From: Anaerovorax odorimutans
GTDB lineage: Bacteria > Bacillota > Clostridia > Peptostreptococcales > Anaerovoracaceae
Direction: 5' to 3'
NCBI RefSeq assembly: GCF_024459955.1
Contig: NZ_JANFXK010000005.1
Coordinates: 124,001 to 188,000, forward strand
Length of the DNA: 64,000 nucleotides
Of the stretch, positions 23,959 through 31,356 are shown piece by piece (position 1 is the first letter of the stretch; each line of letters starts with the position of its first letter). The position numbers and the translations under genes are program-made. The notes beneath the pieces were generated by a model. That model searched no databases. It was not told where the DNA came from and worked only from the letters and a program-made list of their open reading frames with translations.

Positions 23959-24117
23959 CTACCACAATTCGTCGAATTCACTGGTAGTCTTATCCACGTG
24001 TCTTACTCGTTTCTCCTTTTTTTCTTTGGGCACGACATCGAATACTTTAACGATTCCGTAAATCAGTATAAACCCTATGAATATAATTCTCAGCACCTTA
24101 TTGATCTTCTTTAGCAT
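23959..24117 (-). CDS. Small single-pass membrane protein (52 aa)
   Basis: The frame encodes 52 residues starting MLKKINKVLRIIFIGFILIY, with one hydrophobic segment (about residues 8-25) and a highly charged C-terminal tail (KEKKEKRVRHVDK, ending FDELW). The ATG at 24117 has GAAAGGG about 8 bases upstream. It lies 24 bases upstream of the Usp gene, so it is probably the first gene of a small stress operon. No family is recognised. The membrane topology would be N-terminus out, basic tail in. Confidence 0.65.
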   Translation of the reverse strand: MLKKINKVLRIIFIGFILIYGIVKVFDVVPKEKKEKRVRHVDKTTSEFDELW

Positions 24118-24211
24118 CTCATCAACCCTTTCTCATTCAAACGTTCTTGATTCCCGGCCCTTCTTACAAGACCGGACAAGCTGTCAAAACTATTTAATTA
24201 TTATATCATAA

Positions 24212-24236
24212 ATAGGGGTAATCCATCTACCCCTAT
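24212..24236. terminator. Hairpin terminator after the TudS-related gene
   Basis: Perfect 9-bp stem ATAGGGGTA (24212-24220) with its complement (24228-24236) and a 7-base loop, 25 bases past the stop of the minus-strand gene. The minus-strand tail is TTTATGAT, so the T-tract is short. Confidence 0.6.
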
Positions 24237-24260
24237 CCTTTTCTTTCACGAAAAAACCAT

Positions 24261-24839
24261 CTATTCGCAGATCCTCTTGATAAAGGCTTCAAAATCAGTG
24301 AGAATCTGTTTCATGTCCACGGATTCATCATCCAGAGCAAGCCCGTAAAACGGCGGCATTTTCAAACCGCACTCCCGGATGGCTTCTTTCAACTCTTCAA
24401 TGTACACGCCCGATCCCTCGATGATCGCATCGTTATACTCGAGATCCACCGGACTGGCGCCCCATCTTTCATCCCAGCTGGTTATATCCACTCCGCAGGT
24501 GGGAGAACCGTCGCAGCTCAATACGCCCACCGTTTCATAGCCGGCCCGTTCGTATTCTTCCATATAAGTCACTGCCTGCTCCGCCAACTCCCTGCAGAAA
24601 CTGCGGAAGCCGTGATTGTCGTAAAGGTTCTTAGTGGCCCACCATCTTTTGATGCCCAGATAGAGAGTTTCCGGGCACTGCATCTGATTGATTCCCAGAT
24701 CATACTTATGTAAAGTATCAAATACTTCCTTGCACATCCCCGGGTATCTTGCCAGACCCTGAACCTTGTTATTAGTATTCAGCAGGCAGCTTGATACGAA
24801 AATAATTTTTTTACTCCTTGCGTCTTCTTTTCGATCCAT
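24261..24839 (-). CDS. TudS-related putative desulfidase (DUF523-like)
   Basis: A 192-residue protein with cysteine motifs VSSCLLNTNNKVQG, MQCPET and LSCDGSPTCGVD, matching the DUF523/thiouracil desulfurase (TudS) superfamily in which three cysteines hold a 4Fe-4S cluster used for desulfuration. It appears closest to the clostridial TudS-related group named after C. difficile CD3072; this is from memory of the family pattern. The substrate is unknown, possibly a thiolated nucleobase or cofactor. The ATG at 24839 has a strong G-rich ribosome binding site. It stands alone. Confidence 0.85.
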   Translation of the reverse strand: MDRKEDARSKKIIFVSSCLLNTNNKVQGLARYPGMCKEVFDTLHKYDLGINQMQCPETLYLGIKRWWATKNLYDNHGFRSFCRELAEQAVTYMEEYERAGYETVGVLSCDGSPTCGVDITSWDERWGASPVDLEYNDAIIEGSGVYIEELKEAIRECGLKMPPFYGLALDDESVDMKQILTDFEAFIKRICE

Positions 24840-25017
24840 TTTAAAATCCCCCCTGTCATTATTATTTGATTTTTCTGACTTTCTGTTTTACAGTATACCA
24901 TATTTCTCACCCCACCGACATTGCCGCGGGAAAAAAGCAGCGAATTTTTCCCGTTAAAATTCAAATCTTTGCCTGATTCCCATGGCTACCGGCAGGAAAA
25001 TCAGCTATAATAAAGGC

Positions 25018-26238
25018 ATGGACAGAACAATACTTCATTGCGACATGGACGGATTTTACGCATCCGTCGAATTATTAGATCATCCTGAACTGAAAGACAG
25101 CCCGGTAGCGGTCTGCGGGAACCCGGAGAACCGTCACGGTATTATATTGGCCAAAAACGCCCGGGCAAAGAAATATGGCATTACCACCGCGGAAACCGTA
25201 TGGCAGGCAAAGAAAAAATGTCCGGATCTGCGGCTTTTGCCGCCCCATCATTATAAATACAAGGAATTCAGTCTCAAGATCAACGATATCTATCAGCGGT
25301 TCACCGATATGGTGGAACCTTTCAGCATTGACGAATCCTGGCTGGATGTCTCGGCCTCTCTGAAACTCTTTGGTACGGGAAAGGAAATCGCCGATATGCT
25401 GCGGGAAACCGTTAAAACCGAGCTGGGCCTGACTCTCTCCGTTGGAGTTTCCTTCAACAAAATTTTTGCCAAAATGGGCAGTGACTACAACAAACCTGAC
25501 GGCACTACCGTCATCAGCTGCGATAATTATAAAGATATCCTCTGGCCCATGAATGTGCGAAAGATGTTTTTTGTCGGAGAAGCTACTGCTGATAAGCTGA
25601 ACAAGACCGGCATCAAGACCATCGGCGATCTGGCCCGTTCGGACCGGACTTTGCTGACCGCGCTCCTGGGGAAGCAGGGCGGAATGCTGTATGAATATGC
25701 CAATGGCCTGGACAGCAGCCCGGTCTGCCGCTACAGCGAACGTGAAAAAATCAAATCCGTGGGAAACGGGACTACCTTCCGCCGCAATCTTCAAGGTATG
25801 GACGATATTAAAGTGGCGGTAACCGCCTTATCGGATACCGTCGCCAGCAGGCTGCGCAAATATCAGATGAAGGCTTTCGGGGTAAAGGTAGATATCAAAG
25901 ATCCGGAATTCAAGATAATCTCAAGGCAAAAGCAGCTTTCCGCGCCGACCAATCTGGCGGAAGAAATCTGTCGGGCCGCCATTGAGATCATTTCTTCATC
26001 CTGGCGCCTGCGCGACCCCATACGTATGCTGACCATTACTGCGATCAACCTGTGCGATGAAAATGAATCTGAACAGCTTTCTCTCTTCGACCTTGCAGAT
26101 AACAGCCGGGAAGAAAGCGAAAAGGTAGAACGTACAATTGACAATATCCGTGCTAAATTCGGAGATAAGGCCATCACCTTCGGTCGGGTGATTAACAACG
26201 ATATCGGTATTGATATGGACGATAACCGTACGGAATAG
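25018..26238 (+). CDS. dinB: DNA polymerase IV (Y-family, DinB)
   Basis: A 406-residue translesion polymerase. The palm residues are visible in ILHCDMDGFYASVE and in SIDESWLDVS; the thumb/HhH region is VGEATADKLNKTGIKTIGDLA, and a little-finger domain follows. A clamp-binding-like QLSLFDL lies near the C-terminus (about residue 360), the usual beta-clamp motif. Translation could begin at an ATG at 24982, adding 12 residues, but the family start is the MDRTILHCDMD at 25018. Neither has a strong ribosome binding site, and AAAGG is immediately before 25018. Monocistronic, with a terminator shared with the convergent yjdF gene. Confidence 0.95.
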   Translation: MDRTILHCDMDGFYASVELLDHPELKDSPVAVCGNPENRHGIILAKNARAKKYGITTAETVWQAKKKCPDLRLLPPHHYKYKEFSLKINDIYQRFTDMVEPFSIDESWLDVSASLKLFGTGKEIADMLRETVKTELGLTLSVGVSFNKIFAKMGSDYNKPDGTTVISCDNYKDILWPMNVRKMFFVGEATADKLNKTGIKTIGDLARSDRTLLTALLGKQGGMLYEYANGLDSSPVCRYSEREKIKSVGNGTTFRRNLQGMDDIKVAVTALSDTVASRLRKYQMKAFGVKVDIKDPEFKIISRQKQLSAPTNLAEEICRAAIEIISSSWRLRDPIRMLTITAINLCDENESEQLSLFDLADNSREESEKVERTIDNIRAKFGDKAITFGRVINNDIGIDMDDNRTE

Positions 26239-26262
26239 GAATAGAGGTCCATTCATAGGCAA

Positions 26263-26296
26263 AGCCCGGCTCTTGAAAATAAGCCGGGCTTTTTTC
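26263..26296. terminator. Bidirectional terminator between dinB and yjdF
   Basis: Nine-bp GC-rich stem AGCCCGGCT (26263-26271) with complement (26282-26290), followed by TTTTT. It lies between convergent genes. Confidence 0.88.
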
Positions 26297-26312
26297 CTTG
26301 CGCTTTACCGCC

Positions 26313-26732
26313 TTAATGACCTCTGTGTTTTTCTTTTCGTTTTTTCTGCTTCCTTTCAAACCGCTCCTGTTTGAGCCGCTGTTTCTCATCTTTATTTTCC
26401 CTCTTTGTCTCAGCTTTGCGCTGCTCCTGCTGCTGTTTTAACGCCTGCTGCGCCTTTGTACCGATTCCTGCGGGCTCCAGGCTTTTGGCAATCGCCCGGC
26501 GCATTCGCTTGGGATTAATCCGCCGTTCCGGAAATTCTTCCATGGGTATGGGCTTGCTGAAATTGAGGTCTTTCCAATTCTCCGATAAAAAGCCATACAC
26601 TTCGTAATCCTTTGGCTCCGCGCCAAAAGTCACTTTACAGACCTGATATCCTTCATCGCAGATCCGCTCATACACGCCAACCCAGAAAGGCTCCTCAAAA
26701 AACACGGTAAACTTGCTCCTGATTTTTTGCAT
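26313..26732 (-). CDS. yjdF: YjdF family protein (DUF2992)
   Basis: A 139-residue cytoplasmic protein. The N-terminal half (SKFTVFFEEPFWVGVYER, VCKVTFGAEPKDYEVY) and KRMRRAIAKSLEPAGIGTKAQQAL are signature segments of YjdF/DUF2992. The C-terminal 45 residues are a Lys/Glu/Gln/Arg-rich charged tail, also usual in the family. The biochemical function is not known; in Bacillota the gene is commonly under the yjdF riboswitch, which binds azaaromatic compounds, suggesting a role in handling such toxins. The ATG at 26732 has AAGGAG at 8 bases and fits the family, whereas the frame is open to 26810. Confidence 0.92.
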   Translation of the reverse strand: MQKIRSKFTVFFEEPFWVGVYERICDEGYQVCKVTFGAEPKDYEVYGFLSENWKDLNFSKPIPMEEFPERRINPKRMRRAIAKSLEPAGIGTKAQQALKQQQEQRKAETKRENKDEKQRLKQERFERKQKKRKEKHRGH

Positions 26733-26737
26733 GACAA

Positions 26738-26840
26738 AATTCTCCTTTTTCCTTCTGAAAAAGAGAATGGACAACCTAAGGAGGCAGGTTACTGACAGGG
26801 CGCTTTCCATCCTGCATCCGGACTACCTACCGGATCGTGT
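26738..26840 (-). promoter_or_regulatory. Candidate yjdF riboswitch leader with SD-sequestering hairpin
   Basis: The leader of yjdF holds a 6-bp hairpin ATCCGG/CCGGAT (26816-26821 with 26830-26835) and a GCAGG/CCTGC pairing (26811-26815 with 26784-26788). A competing AACCT/AGGTT hairpin (26773-26777 with 26786-26790) uses some of the same bases. A long hairpin (26740-26751 with 26757-26767) buries the AAGGAG ribosome binding site. This layout is what a translational riboswitch needs. The known yjdF riboswitch precedes this gene in many Bacillota; I did not match its consensus base by base. Confidence 0.5.
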
Positions 26841-26869
26841 TTTTATCTCTCGAAAAATATTTACTTATT

Positions 26870-27345
26870 TATATTATAATATAAGATGCGGGCTGCGTCG
26901 AGCATCTTTCACGATTCTGCACCTTACGGCGAAGCCGGTTCAATTGGAGAATATCGTATACGGTTCGCATCGGGTCCCAACCCCAAATATCAATAGGTGC
27001 AAGAATTTCTCATGATTTTGATAGTTTCACGAAAATTTCGCCGAGTTCTTTTCTGAAAGTATCATTTAGCCTTTAAATAATTGCATATTACGATACTCTT
27101 TCTTATTTTCCAGAGGCTATCCCGGCAAAACTATCATTTTTTCACTTTTTTCGAAGTCTATTTGACATTTGCATATTTCGGTTGCAAGCTGCCAGACATA
27201 AAACTTATAACTTGGGAAATTGATTCTCACAACACAGTGGGCAGCGGCAACTTTTTTCTAAAATCGGACTCTGGTTATCAGACTGCATTTCGTTTCCCAC
27301 GTATTAAAAAAAGCAACCATTTACAGACATGATATCTGTTAACGC
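26870..27345. other. Long non-coding intergenic element B, related to element A
   Basis: Roughly 480 bases with no convincing gene. The segment 26896-26945 (GTCGAG, TTCACG, CGGCGAAGCCGG, CAAT in order) resembles 3092-3142. TGATAGTTT near 27018-27026 has its complement AAACTATCA near 27127-27135, an arrangement comparable to the GAAAAGTTAC pairs in element A. TTGCAAGCTGC occurs in both elements. The frame 27081-27332 lacks a ribosome binding site and protein-like composition. A structured RNA or decayed repeat family is possible. Confidence 0.4.
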
Positions 27346-27446
27346 TTGCTTAAAAGTGGGTACTTTTAAAATATTATGGCTGCCGCCTGATTTTCCAGTC
27401 CCACCCGGAAGCGGCATTATACAAATTAGGATTTTGGATAAATACG

Positions 27447-27716
27447 TTATATCCTCATAACAGCGTTTTTCAACGCTTTTTTATCCACTTTCTGCTCTCT
27501 CAGAATCTGCATTCCGTCAATCGCAGCACCCAAATCGGTCTCAAGAATTTGAAAATTACGCTGATCTTGTTTTTGAAGCTGAATCACAGCTCCCTTCAAC
27601 CCAGAGATGTCCGCTTGCATCTGCCGGCTTTGTTCCTTCAACCCTGCGACATCCGCTTGCAGCTGCTTTAAATCTTTTTGCATAGAGACCAATATTTCCT
27701 TTAATTCTGCATCCAT
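27447..27716 (-). CDS. Small coiled-coil protein
   Basis: An 89-residue protein that is nearly all heptad-patterned helix with an internal near-repeat (LQADVAGLKEQSRQ and MQADISGLKGAVIQ). It ends in a basic segment. It probably forms a dimeric or trimeric coiled coil. The function is not recognised; similar short proteins are common in Bacillota without assigned role. The ATG at 27716 has AAAGGTGG upstream, supporting a real gene. It lies alone between the non-coding element B and the amidohydrolase gene. Confidence 0.75.
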   Translation of the reverse strand: MDAELKEILVSMQKDLKQLQADVAGLKEQSRQMQADISGLKGAVIQLQKQDQRNFQILETDLGAAIDGMQILREQKVDKKALKNAVMRI

Positions 27717-27798
27717 ACTATTTCACCACCTTTCCTTTTTATTTTAGCATGTTGGCTTACTGTGTTAAAGTCTTTCTTTTATGGCCATTATATAGCAA

Positions 27799-27835
27799 CC
27801 GGGATTAATTGTCAATATTTTACAATTAATCCCGG
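27799..27835. terminator. Long perfect hairpin downstream of the amidohydrolase gene
   Basis: A perfect 14-bp stem (CCGGGATTAATTGT at 27799-27812, complement at 27822-27835) with a 9-base loop, 31 bases past the stop of the minus-strand gene. No T-tract follows on either strand, so it may be an mRNA-stabilising hairpin or a weak terminator. Confidence 0.6.
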
Positions 27836-27865
27836 CTATAAATTTTCTTGGAAGCAGCTCAATCA

Positions 27866-29101
27866 TTATGCTCCTTTTACAAAGGCCCCTTCTTTCATAA
27901 TCACTTCCATGTTATCCGTGGAAACAGCCTTGATGTCCTCAGCCGGGTTGCCGGAAAGCACCAGAAGATCGGCAAATTTCCCTGCTTCCAGCGTTCCGGT
28001 GATGTCATCGATTCGCAGCATTTCCGCTCCGTTTTTCGTTGCTGCCAGAATAACCTCCATGTTGGTCAGACCCGCCTTATTGAGCGCGTACATTTCGGTA
28101 ATGGCATATTTCCCGTAAGGAGTCAGGGTACTGCAGAAAGAATCGGAGCCGACTGTGATACGGATGCCCTTCTTGTTGGCATTCAGCAGATTGTCGGTGA
28201 TTCGATTCAGCTCCTTTTCCGCCGTTGTCGCACCTGGATATTTGTCGTGAATCGGGCGGTAAGGCGGTTCGTATACCGTAAACCATTCGGTAAAGAACTG
28301 GTATGTAGGGCAGAAGGTAATATCCTTTTCCTTCATGATTTCCAGACATTCTTCATTGAGCTCCTGTCCGTGGATCACAACGGAAACACCGGCCTTGCAG
28401 GAATTGAGCGCGCCTTCGTATCCCTCCGCGTGAGACCATACGGGAAGCCCGATCATATTGCTCTCATCCACGACAGCCTGAATTTCTTCCATGGTATAAT
28501 GGGAGTCCGCCTTGGCATCATGGCGCCAAATGCCGCCGCCAGTAGACCAAATCTTGATGGCGTCTGGATTTTCACGAATCCTGCGGCGAATAGCTTTACG
28601 CAGTTCCCATGGTCCGTCCACCCGTTCCGCCCAGGGATGGGATGCTTCGTTATATTCCAAAGGCAGTTTATGAGAATCGCCGTGGCCGGCAGTCCTGCAG
28701 AATCCGATTCCCGCCGTCACCGTTCTCGGACCCGGGATGACGCCTGCTTCGATCATATCCCGGATATATGGACCAAAACGGGAAATCTCGCCTACGGAAG
28801 TGAGGCCGTTTTCCAGCGCTTCTCTGGCCTGCGCCACAGCTACCACGGCCTTCTGGAAGATCGGTTCCATAACCCATTCCGTATCGTTATCGCTGAGGTT
28901 GCCGCTGTAATGGAGATGGGAATCGATCAGTCCCGGCATAATCGTCTTTCCGGAAATATCCCGCACCTCATAGCTGCCGTCAAACTCTTTTTTAGGGCCT
29001 GCATAAACAATCTTTTTATCGTCAATCAGCACCAGTGAATCCGCTACTGGCTCGCCACCATTGCCGTCAATTAAAAGCCCATTTTCAAAAGCGATTTTCA
29101 T
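27866..29101 (-). CDS. Metal-dependent amidohydrolase family protein
   Basis: A 411-residue TIM-barrel hydrolase of the imidazolonepropionase/prolidase-like branch. The N-terminal beta-sandwich strand LLIDGNGGEPV leads to the metal motif MPGLIDSHLHYSG; later ligands are seen in VWSHAEGYEGA, VVIHGQELNE and VGSDSFCS. The C-terminal strand GTLEAGKFADLLVLSGNPAEDI is typical. It is likely a cytoplasmic cyclic amide or dipeptide hydrolase; the substrate cannot be assigned. The ATG at 29101 follows AAAGGAGG. It is 12 bases downstream of the ClC gene and might be the tail of the dnaE-pfkA-ClC transcript. Confidence 0.88.
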   Translation of the reverse strand: MKIAFENGLLIDGNGGEPVADSLVLIDDKKIVYAGPKKEFDGSYEVRDISGKTIMPGLIDSHLHYSGNLSDNDTEWVMEPIFQKAVVAVAQAREALENGLTSVGEISRFGPYIRDMIEAGVIPGPRTVTAGIGFCRTAGHGDSHKLPLEYNEASHPWAERVDGPWELRKAIRRRIRENPDAIKIWSTGGGIWRHDAKADSHYTMEEIQAVVDESNMIGLPVWSHAEGYEGALNSCKAGVSVVIHGQELNEECLEIMKEKDITFCPTYQFFTEWFTVYEPPYRPIHDKYPGATTAEKELNRITDNLLNANKKGIRITVGSDSFCSTLTPYGKYAITEMYALNKAGLTNMEVILAATKNGAEMLRIDDITGTLEAGKFADLLVLSGNPAEDIKAVSTDNMEVIMKEGAFVKGA

Positions 29102-29113
29102 AACATCCTCCTT

Positions 29114-30385
29114 TTATTTTGCATTTATATTGATATATTTTGCCTTAGTCTTACTATACATGATTTTCTGACTTCCGTACAGTCCATAATATCCGGAAAG
29201 CATATAGCTGATGCTGCAGGCTATGCCGAAGAAGATCAATCCCTGAGCGCCGAACAGTTCGATGCCCAGCAAAATCGAAGCTACCGGACTGTTGACCACC
29301 GCACAGAAGGTGGCAATAAGGCCGATTGCAGCCGCAAAACCAGGGTCCAGACCCAAGAGGCCCCCAACGAAACAGCCCATGGTCGAACCGATGAAAAAGG
29401 TCGGCACGATCTCGCCGCCTTTGAACCCCGCTCCTAAAGTCACAGCCGTAAACAAGATCTTAACCAGAAACGCCCACCAGTCGGCTTCTCCATCCAGCGC
29501 CTGAAAAATCACACCCATTCCTGAACCGTTATAATGGCCCGATGGGAATAGCATCGACAGCCCCACTATAACTATGCCTCCGGTCAGTATGCGCAGGTAG
29601 GGATTTTTAAAAAACTTTTCAAAAATATCATCCACCCGGTCCATCGTAAAAATATAGAGTATGCTCAGCACTGCGCAGCAGACGCCCAGCACCGCCACCC
29701 GCAGGACAGGAAACAGTCCGAAGTCCGGCACTGCCAGCACCTTTTCAATCTCCAGGTCAAAGCCAAAATAGCCGGAAATGCTGTAAGCCACCAGAGCGGA
29801 AACCAGACACGGCACCAGCCCTGAATAATAGATAACGCCCACGCTGATAACCTCCAGTGCGAAAAACACGGAAGTCAGAGGCGTGCCGAAAAGCGCCGCG
29901 AACACACCGCTCATGCCGCTGAGTACAATTAAAGACATATCTTTTTCATCCAGACGGAACAGCTTTCCCACATGGGTGCCGATGCTTCCTCCCAGCTGCA
30001 GCGCCGCGCCTTCCCGTCCGGCAGAGCCGCCCAGAAGATGCGTAATAACCGTGCTGACAAAAATCAGCGGGCCCAATATAACCGGAACTTCCTCCTCCGC
30101 CCGCACCGAGCCGATTACCCTGTCCGTGCCAATGGGCGACTTGATTCCACAGAGCTGATAGCAGCCTACAATTAAAAGACCACCCAGCGGCAGTAAAAAA
30201 ATCAGCCAGGTGTTAGCCTGTCTCAGGACATTGGCGTTTTCTACAGAAAGACGAAAAAGCGTTCCTACTCCTCCACTGATTACACCGACAACACCCGCGA
30301 TCAGCAGCCATTTGAAAAAGCTCCTCACAAAGATGCGGGCATATTTCACTCTACTTTTTATTTTATATTTCAATCTGTTTTTCAC
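29114..30385 (-). CDS. ClC-family anion channel/antiporter, possibly fluoride-type
   Basis: A 423-residue polytopic protein with ClC signatures: [18 protein letters not shown] (the gating Glu in GREG) and [18 protein letters not shown] near the C-terminus. The GGE-x-xPxFFIG form is more like the fluoride-exporting ClC-F clade than the GXFAP form of chloride ClCs, but I cannot settle this by eye. No CBS or TrkA-C domain is present. The start overlaps the pfkA stop by 4 bases (ATGA), so it is translationally coupled. No fluoride riboswitch was seen. Confidence 0.88.
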   Translation of the reverse strand: MKNRLKYKIKSRVKYARIFVRSFFKWLLIAGVVGVISGGVGTLFRLSVENANVLRQANTWLIFLLPLGGLLIVGCYQLCGIKSPIGTDRVIGSVRAEEEVPVILGPLIFVSTVITHLLGGSAGREGAALQLGGSIGTHVGKLFRLDEKDMSLIVLSGMSGVFAALFGTPLTSVFFALEVISVGVIYYSGLVPCLVSALVAYSISGYFGFDLEIEKVLAVPDFGLFPVLRVAVLGVCCAVLSILYIFTMDRVDDIFEKFFKNPYLRILTGGIVIVGLSMLFPSGHYNGSGMGVIFQALDGEADWWAFLVKILFTAVTLGAGFKGGEIVPTFFIGSTMGCFVGGLLGLDPGFAAAIGLIATFCAVVNSPVASILLGIELFGAQGLIFFGIACSISYMLSGYYGLYGSQKIMYSKTKAKYININAK

Positions 30386-31344
30386 TTTGACAACACATCC
30401 GCTAAATGATACAGGTCCGTATCGAACGGCCGTTTGATAGAAAGGGCTTCCTCCAGGTCATAGGCTACGATCTCGCTGCCGCAGATACCGATGGCTTTGC
30501 TGTCTTCATCGTCGTACAGCAGCTCTACCGCTTTGCTGGCTGTTTGGCTGGCCAGCATGCGATCCTTTGCCGTAGGTGAGCCTCCCCTTTGCAGATAGGC
30601 CAGGATCACCACCCTAGTTTCCTTGCCTGTACGTTCCTCAACCATCTGTGCCAGCTCCTTGGCGTCTACGCCAACGCCCTCCGCCTTCATGATAATATCG
30701 TGCATCTTTCCCCGGTTCTTGCCCTGAATGATCTTTTTGCAAACTTTATTGATATCAAAGGGCATTTCCGGCACCAGAATATTATCAGCCCCTCCGGTCA
30801 GTCCCGCATAAAGAGCGATGTCTCCGCAATGGCGGCCCATGACCTCGATCACTGTAGCCCGTTCATGGGAAGAAGACGTATCGCGGATATTGGTTACTGC
30901 CGACAGGACGGTGTTGACCGCCGTATCGAAGCCAATGGTATAGTCCGTATAACCCAGATCATTGTCGATGGTTCCCGGAAGCCCCATGACAGTGATTCCT
31001 CTCTGTGAAAGCTCCAGTCCTCCCCGAAGAGAGCCGTCCCCTCCGATGACCACCAGTCCTTCGATGCCAAAAGCCGACAGCACATTGAGCGCGTGCTTCT
31101 GCCCCTCCTCTGTCTTAAAACGTTCGCTTCTGGCCGTACGCAGGATGGTTCCCCCTCTGTGGAGAATATCTCCCACTGAGGACATATCCATTTCCTTAAT
31201 GGCGCCTTCGATCAGGCCTTCGTACCCTCGCTGTATGCCGTAGACCTCCATACCCCGGTCCAGCCCGCAGCGTACAACAGCCCGCACCGCGGCGTTCATT
31301 CCCGGAGCATCGCCTCCGCTTGTAAGCACTCCTATCCGTTTCAC
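30382..31344 (-). CDS. pfkA: ATP-dependent 6-phosphofructokinase
   Basis: A 320-residue enzyme, the family norm, that phosphorylates fructose 6-phosphate in glycolysis. The ATP loop [16 protein letters not shown] and GGDGS are present; the latter, with a Gly after the first Asp, indicates ATP and not pyrophosphate as donor. The catalytic PGTIDND and the [10 protein letters not shown] segment are intact. The start is GTG at 31344 behind AAGGAGG. It lies 12 bases after dnaE, a linkage usual in Clostridia and Bacilli, and is followed with overlap by the ClC gene. Confidence 0.96.
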   Translation of the reverse strand: MKRIGVLTSGGDAPGMNAAVRAVVRCGLDRGMEVYGIQRGYEGLIEGAIKEMDMSSVGDILHRGGTILRTARSERFKTEEGQKHALNVLSAFGIEGLVVIGGDGSLRGGLELSQRGITVMGLPGTIDNDLGYTDYTIGFDTAVNTVLSAVTNIRDTSSSHERATVIEVMGRHCGDIALYAGLTGGADNILVPEMPFDINKVCKKIIQGKNRGKMHDIIMKAEGVGVDAKELAQMVEERTGKETRVVILAYLQRGGSPTAKDRMLASQTASKAVELLYDDEDSKAIGICGSEIVAYDLEEALSIKRPFDTDLYHLADVLSK

Positions 31345-31356
31345 CTCTTTGCCTCC

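Noticed and set aside
27081-27332. Open frame of 83 codons in element B
   Set aside because: No ribosome binding site and no protein-like pattern; it overlaps the repeat-bearing non-coding element.
27848-29038. 396-codon antisense frame opposite the amidohydrolase
   Set aside because: The amidohydrolase has all metal motifs and a strong ribosome binding site; the antisense product resembles no family.
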